Source of the DNA: a bacterium
GTDB taxonomy: Bacteria; UBA4055
Length of the DNA stretch: 64,000 nucleotides
NCBI GenBank assembly: GCA_029559475.1
Contig: JAKQBN010000049.1
Coordinates: 34,950 to 98,949 of the forward strand
Direction: 5' to 3'
Part shown: positions 16,569 through 25,219 of the stretch, in pieces
Numbering within the stretch: position 1 is the first letter of the stretch
Layout of the letters: each line of letters begins with the position of its first letter
Notes under the pieces: model-generated
Databases searched by the model: none
Told to the model about the DNA's origin: nothing
The model's input: the letters and a program-made list of their open reading frames with translations, nothing else
Translations under genes and position numbers: made by a program

Positions 16569-16583
16569 AATCAAGGAGAGACC

Positions 16584-17963
16584 ATGCTTAAAAAAGATTT
16601 GAGCAAATTTAAAAATGAGTTCGCCGAATACACTGAGCTGAGAGTCCAGGAAAACCGGAACATCAATATCACTTTAGTGAACGGGGATGTTATGGGCAAC
16701 CAGTCTTCGGTATCGAGCGGTATTTCTGCTCGGGTGAACAAGAACGGGAACTGGGGTTTTGCGTCAAACCCGGTGATAAGCGATATCGAGATCGAAAAAG
16801 TAATTCTTTCTGCTACCGAGAACGCAAATTTTCTGGGTACAAAGCAGAGCAGAGGAAAAGTAACTTTTCAGAAACGAATTCATAAATCCGAAAATGAATT
16901 CTATGCTAAAGGCGAGATCAAAGGACAGTCAGAAAAGATCGCTTTTCTAAAGAAAATCGACAGCTATATATCTGAAAAATATCCTGATCTGCTTTCAAGA
17001 ACAATAGTGCTCAGCGCACTCGATATGGAGAAGAATCTGATAACTTCAGACGGTACAGAGTCTTATTCAATGATACCTAAAGCGCATATTTATGTGATCC
17101 TCAGCAAGCAGTCAGAAGGCGAGAATTTCGAATTGTATAAAGTTCTCGGCGGAAGCGGCCAGTTCGAGGATGTATTCAAAAAACCGGAAGACCTGTTCGC
17201 AGACATTGATGAATGTTATAAAAATCTTATAGATAAGACTAAAGGTGTTCATGCAAATTCAGGCATGAAGGATGTTATTTTGGATGCAAAACTCGCAGGG
17301 ATCCTTGCCCATGAGGCAATAGGTCATACTACTGAGGCTGATTTCGTTTTAAGCGGATCAGTCGCGGCGGATTATCTTGACCAGCAGGTTGCAAGCCCGC
17401 TGATCAGCCTTGTTGATTTCGCCAACACATATAATGGGGAAACATGCCCCGTACCGGTTTATGTTGATGATGAAGGAACGAAAGCTGAAGATCAGGTGAT
17501 AATAGATAAGGGAGTGCTGAAAGGTTATATGCACAATAAAGAATCAGCTCTGCAGCTCGGCCAGAACATAACCGGCAACGCAAGAGCATACAGCTTCGCT
17601 GATGAACCTATAATCAGAATGAGAAATACAGTAATACTTCCCGGGAAAAGCAAACTTGCCGATATGATAGCGTCGATAGAAGACGGATACTACCTGGTAC
17701 AGTCGTCAAACGGACAGGCGGACTCGACAAGTGAGTTCATGTTCGGTATCACATTGGGTTACGAGATCAGGAACGGAAAGATAGGTAAAGCTATAAAAGA
17801 CACTACGATCTCAGGAATAGCCTTTGATGTTCTCAAAAGCGTAACAATGGTTTCTGATGATATGGTATGGGACTGTTCAGGAATGTGCGGCAAGAAGCAG
17901 TCTATTCCCGTAGGAATGGGCGGCCCGGCAGTAAAGTGTAAAGTCAATATTGGAGGTAGATAA
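16584..17963 (+). CDS. tldD: TldD-type metalloprotease subunit
   Basis: 459 residues of the TldD/PmbA family. The zinc motif HExxxH is present as H243-E244-AIG-H248 within AHEAIGHTTEAD, which marks this as the catalytic TldD member rather than TldE. TldD and TldE form a heterodimeric barrel that degrades unfolded peptides, matures microcin B17 in E. coli, and trims other modified peptides. AAGGAGAG lies 6 nt before the ATG. Its last codons contain the GGAGGT ribosome site of the next gene. Next to the nucleotidyltransferase gene but no modified-peptide cluster is visible, so the role is probably general proteolysis. Confidence 0.95.
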   Translation: MLKKDLSKFKNEFAEYTELRVQENRNINITLVNGDVMGNQSSVSSGISARVNKNGNWGFASNPVISDIEIEKVILSATENANFLGTKQSRGKVTFQKRIHKSENEFYAKGEIKGQSEKIAFLKKIDSYISEKYPDLLSRTIVLSALDMEKNLITSDGTESYSMIPKAHIYVILSKQSEGENFELYKVLGGSGQFEDVFKKPEDLFADIDECYKNLIDKTKGVHANSGMKDVILDAKLAGILAHEAIGHTTEADFVLSGSVAADYLDQQVASPLISLVDFANTYNGETCPVPVYVDDEGTKAEDQVIIDKGVLKGYMHNKESALQLGQNITGNARAYSFADEPIIRMRNTVILPGKSKLADMIASIEDGYYLVQSSNGQADSTSEFMFGITLGYEIRNGKIGKAIKDTTISGIAFDVLKSVTMVSDDMVWDCSGMCGKKQSIPVGMGGPAVKCKVNIGGR

Positions 17964-17964
17964 G

Positions 17965-19257
17965 ATGAAATATAAAGAAATTCTGGATTACTGCACAGCA
18001 GAAATGAAATCGAAGGGCGCCGATAAATCGAAGTGCAGTCTCAATCTTGATGAAAAAAGAGAGCTGTATTTTAACAACGGCAAGATCAGCATGTTCAGGA
18101 CTACCTACAACGCTAAACTTCAGCTTTCAGCCATAATAGGGGACAAGCTGGGAACCACTTCGCTGAACAAACTTGACAAAGAATCAATTGACTCGGCTGT
18201 AGAGAAAGCGATATCGAATTCAAATGCGTCTCAGCCTGACCCGGCTAATGATATCAGCGAATTTCAGCCGGCCGAGGACTTTACTTCAGGCGTGATGGCG
18301 CCTGACAATGATAAAATGTATTTCAGGCTAAATGAATTTCTTACCCATGTTAAATCAGCATATCCAATAACGCATTTTGAAGAAGGCGGCATCTCATACA
18401 TCCGTTCAAATTATTTTTTCAGAAATTCAAACGGTGTCGATTATTCGCATGATCAGGGACTTTATCAGTTCATGACTATGTTCACTTCGAAGAAGGATAA
18501 AAAAATGTCGTCATTCAATTATACATACAAGCTGATGAAAGGACTTGATGAAAAGCTGATAGATATCGTAAACCTCAAAGCGCTTTTAAAGCAGAGCGCG
18601 GAAGAGATCGATGCAAGACCGTTCAACCAGAAATTCGAAGGCGATATTATCATAACTCCCGACTGCATGGGCGAGATGCTTTCTCCGATGCTCGGCCATT
18701 TAAGCGATTACTCGCACATTACGGGTTCTTCTCTGCTTAAAGACAGTATCGGCAAAAAGATAGCTTCAGAAAAGCTTACTCTGCGTTCAAATCCTCTTTC
18801 CGATGGATTTGCTGTCAAAAGTTTTTTCAACGATGACGGATATAAAAATGTTGAGATGCCTATAGTCGAAAATGGCGTGTTAAAGACTTTCCTTCTCAGT
18901 CTCAAAGGATCAAAAAAGACCGGCAAAGAAAGAGCTCTAACAGACGGTTCGAATATGTCTGTTGATGCGGGTGATATAAAACTCGCCGACATGATAAAAA
19001 ATACAAAAAAGGGTATAATGCTTGCAAGATTCTCAGGCGGTAATCCAAATGATAACGGGGATTTCTCCGGCATAGCTAAAAACAGCTATTACATTGAGAA
19101 CGGCGAGATCAAATATCCGGTTAAAGAGATCATGGTATCCGGAAACGCCTTAAAGATGCTCAATGACATCGAAGAAATATCAAGAGAAACAGTTGATTAC
19201 GGATTCTGCAAATATCCGTGGGTGAAAATTAAAAATATCACGATATCCGGAAAATAA
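17965..19257 (+). CDS. tldE: TldE/PmbA-type partner subunit
   Basis: 430 residues of the same family without the HExxxH zinc site, as expected for the non-catalytic half of the TldD-TldE dimer. Family blocks are PDCMGEMLSPMLGHLSDY, SNPLSDGFAVKSFFNDDG and the C-terminal DIKLADMIKNTKKGIML and GNPNDNGDFSGIAKNSYYI. The ATG at 17965 is chosen over the in-frame TTG at 17950 because GGAGGT at 17952-17957 lies at the right distance, 1 nt after the tldD stop. Pairing of the two genes supports the dimer. Transcription ends at the hairpin at 19277. Confidence 0.93.
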   Translation: MKYKEILDYCTAEMKSKGADKSKCSLNLDEKRELYFNNGKISMFRTTYNAKLQLSAIIGDKLGTTSLNKLDKESIDSAVEKAISNSNASQPDPANDISEFQPAEDFTSGVMAPDNDKMYFRLNEFLTHVKSAYPITHFEEGGISYIRSNYFFRNSNGVDYSHDQGLYQFMTMFTSKKDKKMSSFNYTYKLMKGLDEKLIDIVNLKALLKQSAEEIDARPFNQKFEGDIIITPDCMGEMLSPMLGHLSDYSHITGSSLLKDSIGKKIASEKLTLRSNPLSDGFAVKSFFNDDGYKNVEMPIVENGVLKTFLLSLKGSKKTGKERALTDGSNMSVDAGDIKLADMIKNTKKGIMLARFSGGNPNDNGDFSGIAKNSYYIENGEIKYPVKEIMVSGNALKMLNDIEEISRETVDYGFCKYPWVKIKNITISGK

Positions 19258-19276
19258 AATCTCTTCCCTCCAAAAG

Positions 19277-19308
19277 ACCCCGATTAACAGTCGGGGTTTT
19301 TTATTTTG
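19277..19308 (+). terminator. Terminator after tldD-tldE
   Basis: ACCCCGA (19277-19283), 7-nt loop, TCGGGGT (19291-19297), then a T-rich tract. Strong GC stem. Confidence 0.88.
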
Positions 19309-19337
19309 TTGAAAAAGATAAATAAATAGTTTATCAT
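19309..19337 (+). promoter_or_regulatory. Promoter for the nitroreductase gene
   Basis: TTGAAA (19309-19314), 17-nt spacer, TATCAT (19332-19337), 28 nt before the ATG, directly after the preceding terminator. Confidence 0.6.
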
Positions 19338-19364
19338 ACTTTAAATCAAATACGGGAGACCGGA

Positions 19365-20243
19365 ATGAAGAATAAACATGTAAATGAAACGATGGAACTT
19401 CTGCTTGGAAGAGGCAGTCTTAGAAATTTCTCGAATAAAAAGATCGAGCCTGAAATACTTGATAAAATTCTCGCTGCAGGGATCCAGAGCGCATCCGGCG
19501 GAAATCTTCAGCCGTATTCGGTCATAGTAATACAGGATCCAAAGATGAACGAGAAGCTCGGAAAACTCTGCTATCAGAAATTCGTCGGCACGGCTCCTGT
19601 AAATCTTCTCTTCTGCATTGACTGGAACAGGATGAAGCAGATCGCAGACGAAGGCTGTGCTCCATTTTCAGCGAATCATGCGTTCAGGCATTTCTGGATC
19701 AGTTTTCAGGATACTATAATAGCAGCCCAAAATATCTGTACCGCCGCGGATTCGTACGGAATGGGGTCATGTTATATCGGCACAGTGATGGAGTTTCTGG
19801 AAAAGCTTATAAAAATGTTCGAGCTTCCAAAGGGCGTTTTTCCGGTGGTTCTGCTGCCAATCGGATATCCGTCCGTCAAGATCAGAAAAGCGAATAAATT
19901 TCCTGCGGAGTTCATGGTGCATCACGAAAAGTATCAGCCTTACGACAATAAAAAGCTGTTCGAAGCTTATATGAAAAGGCAGAACAATACGACTTACGAT
20001 ATCGATGAGAAAAAGGTTAAGTTAATAGAGCAGAACTGCCTGGATACCGGCGGAAACAAACTCGCGAAAAAGTGCCTGAAAGAGATAAAAGACAAAGGAT
20101 ATATAAATCCTGTTCAGTACAGGTTCGGGCTTCATTATCCTGCAGGAGAGATGCCGAAGCTTAACGAAAAATTCCTAAAGATCCTGAAAAAACAGAACAT
20201 GGATTTTTTTGAAAAGTGGCCTAATGATAAGGTAAAGAAATAA
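19365..20243 (+). CDS. Nitroreductase-family flavoprotein with C-terminal extension
   Basis: 292 residues. The FMN-binding nitroreductase fold is shown by RGSLRNFSNKKIEPEILDKIL, AGIQSASGGNLQPYSVIVI, the IAAQNICTAADSYGMGSCYIG core and the PVVLLPIGYP strand. Homologues reduce nitroaromatics, quinones or other substrates with NAD(P)H; the natural substrate is unknown. About 90 residues after the usual end (from HHEKYQPYDN) are extra and rich in Lys; they hold two Cys (QNCLDTGGNKLAKKC) that do not form a recognisable cluster motif. Monocistronic, between its own promoter and the terminator at 20251. Confidence 0.9.
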   Translation: MKNKHVNETMELLLGRGSLRNFSNKKIEPEILDKILAAGIQSASGGNLQPYSVIVIQDPKMNEKLGKLCYQKFVGTAPVNLLFCIDWNRMKQIADEGCAPFSANHAFRHFWISFQDTIIAAQNICTAADSYGMGSCYIGTVMEFLEKLIKMFELPKGVFPVVLLPIGYPSVKIRKANKFPAEFMVHHEKYQPYDNKKLFEAYMKRQNNTTYDIDEKKVKLIEQNCLDTGGNKLAKKCLKEIKDKGYINPVQYRFGLHYPAGEMPKLNEKFLKILKKQNMDFFEKWPNDKVKK

Positions 20244-20250
20244 ATGTGAA

Positions 20251-20279
20251 AATCCCCGATAGCAGGGGATTTTTTATTT
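20251..20279 (+). terminator. Terminator after the nitroreductase gene
   Basis: AATCCCC (20251-20257), 7-nt loop, GGGGATT (20265-20271) followed by a T tract. Confidence 0.88.
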
Positions 20280-20414
20280 CACCATAAAGTTGAAATTAGT
20301 CTTAAAATATAAGAACGGAAGGAACACATCGAAGGAATTACAACAACATTCTAATCTATAAATATTTGTAAATGTAAACCTTTAAAAGCGCAATATCAAA
20401 GGAAAAACCGGTTT

Positions 20415-21713
20415 TTATTTTAGCAGAATAACCTTTTTTACATAATCCGAATCGCCGGTTCTAAAGCGGCAGAAATACAATCCGGTCGGTAAGTTTTCAG
20501 GTGACCATTCGACTGAATAGTAACCTGCAGGCATGAAGCCGTCTTTCAGAGTATCAGTTTTCCTTCCTCTGATATCATATATGTCGAGGCTGACAGTAGC
20601 TACTTTTTCAAGCGAAAAGCGTATGGTTGTGGAAGAATTGAACGGATTGGGATAATTCTGCTTCAGCTCGGTCCGGTCGGGTATAAGTCCGGAGTATGGC
20701 GGATTTGCGATATCAATATAATATCCCTGCGCTAATTCAGGATGATTACCGCCTTTATCGGTGGCATAAACGTAAAGAACACCGCTTGAATTTAATTTTA
20801 TTCTGTGCGAGTAAGAGTCAAATGGCGGATCTATCGGCTGAGACCGGGTTTTTACCCATTCTGTCCCGCCGGGAACCATGTATGAGATGTTATGGATTCC
20901 GGATTCATCCTCAGCAATTATTGTAACAGCAGCAGATCCGGCGGAATCGGTCTGAAAAACCTGAACTAAAGGCGGTTTTATTACTGAAGGACGGATAAGG
21001 CGGGTATCAGGCTGCGGATAAGAAGAAGGGTCATCAGGATAAGGGCCTGTTTCGTACGGTGCGCCTCTCTGTGCCCATGGAGACATCTCGATATCCGGTC
21101 TGCGTTCTCCTCCAGGTTTGTTGTTGTGAAGATCGGGATATTTTAATATGCTCCACATGCTGTCAGGAAAAACTTTGTTACTCCAGACACGAAAACCGTT
21201 CTTTTCATAAGCATATTCGACAAGCCCGTCGCACCGGATGCCAGACATATCTGAAACCGAGCCGTCAAATGAACTGCCGTAATATTCGATGCAGACCGGG
21301 ATCAAATCCGAAGTGAAAGGAACTTCCGCATCAGTTATTTCTTTTGCTGTCATCGCAATGCTTCTTCGTTGCCCGAAGTCAAGATCGACATCTTCAAGCG
21401 TATATGCGCCGTAGTATTTCGATCCGTAGGAAGAAAAGGTCTCATAAAAAGGAACTTCGGCGGCATTTGTTCCGGAGCCGAGCGCGACTCTCGCTTTCGG
21501 AACACCCAGACTGTCAAGACCGGCAAAGATCCCTGCGTGATTATAATTATAGGCAGGCATATTCAGAACTCTGTAAACCGCATCGCCGTACTCGCATCCG
21601 GTTTTATTCCCGTTATATTTTGAATCAGGTACAGGAATAGTTTCCGGGCAGGGAAGAACTTCGTAAGCCGTAACCGAACTTAGTATAGCGGACAGTAAAA
21701 GAATCAGCACCAT
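20415..21713 (-). CDS. Secreted protein with permuted NlpC/P60-like region and type IX sorting domain
   Basis: 432 residues. Signal peptide VLILLLSAILSSVTA. Residues about 30-190 contain HAGIF (His) before RCDGLVEYAYE (Cys); in classical NlpC/P60 enzymes the Cys comes first, so this order suggests a circularly permuted (YiiX/LRAT-type) papain-like fold, by inference. A middle Ig-like region follows (ITIIAEDESGIHNISY). The last 80 residues form the type A sorting domain: LKQNYPNPFNSSTTIRFSL, then DIYDIRGRKTDTL, PAGYYSVEW, LPTGLYFCRF and a lysine end. The ATG at 21713 has CCGGAG 7 nt upstream; the longer TTG at 21767 is part of a TTGACA and lacks support. Likely an outer-surface or released hydrolase or binder. 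Confidence 0.82.
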   Translation of the reverse strand: MVLILLLSAILSSVTAYEVLPCPETIPVPDSKYNGNKTGCEYGDAVYRVLNMPAYNYNHAGIFAGLDSLGVPKARVALGSGTNAAEVPFYETFSSYGSKYYGAYTLEDVDLDFGQRRSIAMTAKEITDAEVPFTSDLIPVCIEYYGSSFDGSVSDMSGIRCDGLVEYAYEKNGFRVWSNKVFPDSMWSILKYPDLHNNKPGGERRPDIEMSPWAQRGAPYETGPYPDDPSSYPQPDTRLIRPSVIKPPLVQVFQTDSAGSAAVTIIAEDESGIHNISYMVPGGTEWVKTRSQPIDPPFDSYSHRIKLNSSGVLYVYATDKGGNHPELAQGYYIDIANPPYSGLIPDRTELKQNYPNPFNSSTTIRFSLEKVATVSLDIYDIRGRKTDTLKDGFMPAGYYSVEWSPENLPTGLYFCRFRTGDSDYVKKVILLK

Positions 21714-21760
21714 AATTATCTCCGGAAGTTTTTCCTCCTTCAGATAATATAAAAAACAAA

Positions 21761-21789
21761 TTGTCAAGTTGCGAATATTTTGTTATATT
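21761..21789 (+). promoter_or_regulatory. Promoter for mtgA
   Basis: TTGTCA (21761-21766), 17-nt spacer, TATATT (21784-21789). Transcription would start near 21796, which rules out the in-frame TTG at 21769 and supports the ATG at 21817 as the mtgA start. Confidence 0.6.
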
Positions 21790-21816
21790 CGGGCGGGTTT
21801 AAAAAACATTGCGGAA

Positions 21817-22617
21817 ATGAAAAAGTATTTTAAAAAGACATATGAGGTTCTGAAGAAAGCTTTAAAGAGTCCAGGATATCTGTTCTTATTTCCTTTCAGG
21901 ATGCACGGCAAGAGAAATTCAGCATTAAAACAGCATGGATTCCCGAAATGGAAAAAATCGATAATATGGATGGGCTGGGCAGTATCGGTATTTCATGTAT
22001 TAGTGATCCTTTTCGGGCTTTTCTTTTCTGTACTTTACAGCTTTATCGATCCGCCGGTCTCGTCATTTATGATATACAGGGCGGTATTTGACGGATACGA
22101 AATACGTAAGAACGAGTTCATTCCTTTGAAAAAACTTCCCAAAGGAACTTCCCGAATGCTCGTCAGGGTCGAGGACAGTAATTTCTACGATCACTGGGGA
22201 ATAGATATCGATGCTATTGAGTCGGCAAGGAAAAGGAACGAAAAGGCCGGATATAACAAATACGGCGGAAGCACGATAACGCAGCAGCTTGTAAAGACCC
22301 TTTTTCTTGTTCCTGAAAAGCTGCTTATAAGAAAATATGCAGAGGTTATCATTGCTATCGAATTCGATCTTATTCTGAGTAAGGACAGGATACTCGAGTT
22401 ATATCTCAATAACGTCGAATGGGGGAAAGGTATTTTCGGGATCGAGGCCGCGGCAGTATATCATTATAATAAGCACGCTGTAAAGCTGAACAGGGAAGAG
22501 ACTGCAAGGCTGATTACGATATTGCCGAATCCGTTAAAATACAACGTTAAGAATTTTGCGCGAAAGAAAAGTATGTCGAGAAGGTATTACAGGCTTATGC
22601 CTTCACTTGAAGAATAA
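21817..22617 (+). CDS. mtgA: Monofunctional peptidoglycan transglycosylase
   Basis: 266 residues. After a basic start, one transmembrane segment (about residues 48-72, MGWAVSVFHVLVILFGLFF) anchors a GT51 domain in the periplasm. The catalytic Glu is in VEDSNFYDHWGID (family EDxxFxxHxG), followed by GGSTITQQLVKTLF, RKYAEVIIAIEFDLILSK, and ELYLNNVEWGKGIFGIEAAA. It polymerises lipid II glycan strands without a transpeptidase domain. The ATG at 21817 is chosen because the upstream TTG lies inside the predicted promoter. The MFS gene starts 15 nt downstream, so the two are probably one operon. Confidence 0.94.
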   Translation: MKKYFKKTYEVLKKALKSPGYLFLFPFRMHGKRNSALKQHGFPKWKKSIIWMGWAVSVFHVLVILFGLFFSVLYSFIDPPVSSFMIYRAVFDGYEIRKNEFIPLKKLPKGTSRMLVRVEDSNFYDHWGIDIDAIESARKRNEKAGYNKYGGSTITQQLVKTLFLVPEKLLIRKYAEVIIAIEFDLILSKDRILELYLNNVEWGKGIFGIEAAAVYHYNKHAVKLNREETARLITILPNPLKYNVKNFARKKSMSRRYYRLMPSLEE

Positions 22618-22632
22618 TAAATCAGGCAAAGT

Positions 22633-23895
22633 ATGAAAAGAATAGCAGAAGAGTATATAAAAATAACGAAGATCATCAGAAAAGACGCGTGGTATTTTCT
22701 TGTCGGGAATTTTTTCGCGGGATTCGGGTTCACGGGATTCAGCCTTCTTTTTAATCTTTATCTGAAAGAGTCGGGTAAGAATGAAGGGACAATAGGGCAC
22801 GTGCTTTCGACCGGTACGTATGCGACTGTGCTTATGATATTCCCGGCTGCTTATATAGTCAGAAAAATGTCTATCAGACCCATAATGATCATTGTTCCTG
22901 TCGTAATGTCCGCAGGATATGCTCTGGCTATTCAGGCCGATTCTCTTCAGATGATAATGGCAGGTATTGCTTTATCAGGATTCGCCGGAGCTTTCAGTTC
23001 GGTGATAGGGGGACCGCTATTAATGCAGAGCAGCGGAGAGACCGAAAGAACACATCTATTCTCCATAAATCACGCCGTAGCACTTCTTTCAGGCATAACG
23101 GGAAATCTTGTTGCGGGAAAACTGCCTGATTTTTTAATCAGCAAGAACATTTCTTTCGCAGTCGGATACAGATACGCGATATTCATTCATCTTGTAATCG
23201 CTCTTATCTCACTATACTTTTATGGGAAGATAAGAGTAAGGCACATTTCTTTCTCCGATAACGGTGAAGATGAAGACGGAGTGTTCAGGTTCAGGATCAA
23301 AACATCTAAAAAACTTCTCGCTTATCTGGCAATTCCGCCGATGATGGTAGGTCTGGGCGCAGGAATGACGATCCCGTTTCTGAACCTGTATTTCAAGACC
23401 AGGTTCGAAATGAGCTCTAACAATATCGGGATGCTGTTCGCACTGGCGCAGCTTTTTACGATAGGCGGTGCTCTCATTGCGCCGATGCTGGCGAGAAGGT
23501 TCGGTAAAATAATGTCGGTGATACTTTCTCAGATATTTTCGCTGCCGTTCCTTTTTATATTGGGAATGTCGCATTATCTTCCTCTTGCGATCACCGCTTT
23601 TCTAATACGTAATGCGCTTATGAATATGTCAGCTCCGATCTCATCGAACTATTCAATGGAATCGGTTCATCCGGACGACAGGTCCATTACCAGCGGGCTT
23701 CTTTCTCTCGCCTGGCTTTTCACATGGGGTATAACTGCAAACATCGGCGGATACTTCATCGAGAATTTCGGATACGAGCTGCCGTTCGCTTTCACGATGA
23801 TATTCTATATACTCTCGTCATACCTGTATTACAAACTTCTGTATCCTTTAGAAAAAGAAGCGCGGGAAAAAAATAAACAGGAAGAAATCAAATAA
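22633..23895 (+). CDS. Major facilitator superfamily transporter
   Basis: 420 residues with about 12 hydrophobic segments in two halves of six, joined by a hydrophilic loop near residues 195-225 (SDNGEDEDGVFRFRIKTSKK). The loop between helices 2 and 3 has VRKMSIRPIM, a loose form of the MFS motif A, and the second half repeats it as MLARRFGKIMS. Substrate cannot be inferred; drug efflux or metabolite export are both possible. Co-transcribed with mtgA by spacing (15 nt), but no functional link to peptidoglycan is visible. The last 20 residues are charged and cytoplasmic. Confidence 0.88.
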   Translation: MKRIAEEYIKITKIIRKDAWYFLVGNFFAGFGFTGFSLLFNLYLKESGKNEGTIGHVLSTGTYATVLMIFPAAYIVRKMSIRPIMIIVPVVMSAGYALAIQADSLQMIMAGIALSGFAGAFSSVIGGPLLMQSSGETERTHLFSINHAVALLSGITGNLVAGKLPDFLISKNISFAVGYRYAIFIHLVIALISLYFYGKIRVRHISFSDNGEDEDGVFRFRIKTSKKLLAYLAIPPMMVGLGAGMTIPFLNLYFKTRFEMSSNNIGMLFALAQLFTIGGALIAPMLARRFGKIMSVILSQIFSLPFLFILGMSHYLPLAITAFLIRNALMNMSAPISSNYSMESVHPDDRSITSGLLSLAWLFTWGITANIGGYFIENFGYELPFAFTMIFYILSSYLYYKLLYPLEKEAREKNKQEEIK

Positions 23896-23976
23896 ATCAG
23901 ATTTTTGTGGAAAGAGATGTTGATTTGATTTATATTTATCGGAAATTAAATAAAACTGAAAATTAAAGGAGTAAAA

Positions 23977-24246
23977 ATGGGCAGAGGCGACAAAAAAACA
24001 GCAAAGGGAAAGACATTCAGACATTCTTCCGGCAACACAAGATTAAAAAAGAAACATCCGACAAATCCTCTTTCCCAGCCTGATCCGACAAAAAAGGCAG
24101 CGGTAAAAACTGATTCGATCAAAAAACTCGCTGAAGCAAAAGCCGCTCCGGCAGAAAAGAAACCGGCTGCAGAAAAGAAACCGGCTGCCGCACCAGATAA
24201 AAAAGCTCCGGCTGATAAAAAGCCTGCAAAAGCTAAAAAAGAATAG
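23977..24246 (+). CDS. Ribosomal protein bTHX with a long Ala-Lys-Pro tail
   Basis: 89 residues. The first 30 residues, MGRGDKKTAKGKTFRHSSGN followed by TRLKKK, match the bTHX (S31e/THX) family, which in Thermus is a 26-residue peptide on the 30S head and is common in FCB-group bacteria. From about residue 35 on the protein is a low-complexity tail of Ala, Lys and Pro with repeated AEKKPAA/ADKKPA units, similar to histone H1-like tails. The tail is not known from Thermus bTHX. AAAGGAG precedes the ATG. Own terminator follows. It might instead be a nucleoid-associated protein that kept a bTHX-like N-terminus, but the MGxGDKKT start favours bTHX. Confidence 0.8.
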   Translation: MGRGDKKTAKGKTFRHSSGNTRLKKKHPTNPLSQPDPTKKAAVKTDSIKKLAEAKAAPAEKKPAAEKKPAAAPDKKAPADKKPAKAKKE

Positions 24247-24265
24247 TATTTTTCTCAGAAATTTT

Positions 24266-24295
24266 AAGGCGCATTTTTCTGCGCCTTTTTTATTT
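24266..24295 (+). terminator. Terminator after the bTHX gene
   Basis: AAGGCGCA (24266-24273), loop TTTTTC, TGCGCCTT (24280-24287) and a T tract. The end of rsgA, coming from the other side, runs up to this hairpin, but the minus-strand T tract is poor. Confidence 0.88.
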
Positions 24296-25219
24296 GTCTT
24301 TTTTAAAATATAAATGTCTATTATCGTAAAGCGTCTGAAATATCTTCAGATAGTTTTCATAACGGAATTCAGGAATTTTACCCTCATCCGCTGCTGCTAT
24401 CACCGCGCATCCGGGCTCATTTGTATGCAGGCAGTTATGATATCTGCATTGAGAACTGAGTTTGTAGATCTCCGGAAAAAAATTCTTTAACTCCTCAAAA
24501 TCCATGTTCCACATTCCGAACTCCCTGATGCCCGGAGTATCGAGGACGAAACCTCCGTTTGAAAGAGGGTAGAGTCGCGCCTGCTTTGTAGTGTGTTTAC
24601 CTTTCAGAGAATAAGAAGACGTTTCGTTCACTTTTCTTCTGAAAGCAGGGTCTATTGCGTTCAGAATAGATGATTTGCCCACGCCGGAATTGCCGATGAG
24701 AGCTGAAACCGAACCTGAAGTAAGACAGGATATCTTATCGATATTAATACTCTTCTCGACGGAAGTTTCGATGACCTCATAGCCGATCTGCCTGTAACCT
24801 TCTATATAATACTGCTCTTCGTCAGATATGCCGTAATCGGTTTTATTAACAACTATCTCAGTCTCGATTCTCTGCATATTGCTGTAAGCGAGTATCCTGT
24901 CGAGAAATCCCGTATTCATCCTCGGAGAAAAGACTGAACTTACCAGTAAAAGGTGGTCGATATTCGATGCGATAACCTGCTCTTTTCGCATTCCGTAATT
25001 CGCCGGTCTTGATATTCTGTTCATCCTGGGAAGGATCTCTGCCATTACGAGTTCAGAGCCTTCTTGTTCAATACGCACATAATCGCCCGGGCATACAGGA
25101 TGATGTGATCTTTTTGTTGTATGCAGAAGAGTTCCTTTTAGATGGGCAACGCATTCTTTTCCGTCCAAAGAAACGGTATAATCGGTTCCGTTCCCGTAAA
25201 GAACCAGCGCTTTATTCAT
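24290..25219 (-). CDS. rsgA: Ribosome small-subunit maturation GTPase RsgA
   Basis: 309 residues of the circularly permuted YjeQ/RsgA family. An N-terminal OB fold (about 1-70, GTLLHTTKRSHHPVCPGDYV) is followed by G4 NKTD near residue 125, then G1 GNSGVGKSS near 176 and G3 DTPGIREFG, the permuted order that marks the family. The C-terminal zinc knuckle is C-RYHN-C-L-H-TNEPG-C. It checks late 30S assembly in the cytoplasm and releases RbfA. It overlaps the upstream propeller-like gene by 8 nt and faces bTHX, another 30S component. Length fits the family (about 300-350). Confidence 0.97.
   Translation of the reverse strand: MNKALVLYGNGTDYTVSLDGKECVAHLKGTLLHTTKRSHHPVCPGDYVRIEQEGSELVMAEILPRMNRISRPANYGMRKEQVIASNIDHLLLVSSVFSPRMNTGFLDRILAYSNMQRIETEIVVNKTDYGISDEEQYYIEGYRQIGYEVIETSVEKSINIDKISCLTSGSVSALIGNSGVGKSSILNAIDPAFRRKVNETSSYSLKGKHTTKQARLYPLSNGGFVLDTPGIREFGMWNMDFEELKNFFPEIYKLSSQCRYHNCLHTNEPGCAVIAAADEGKIPEFRYENYLKIFQTLYDNRHLYFKKDK

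Noticed and set aside
20403-20416. AAAAACCGGTTTTT palindrome as terminator of the sorting-domain gene
   Set aside because: A perfect palindrome without a loop cannot form a useful terminator hairpin; its stem would be mostly A-T.
21769-21816. Start of mtgA at TTG 21769
   Set aside because: It lies inside the spacer of the predicted promoter 21761-21789, so it would not be on the transcript.
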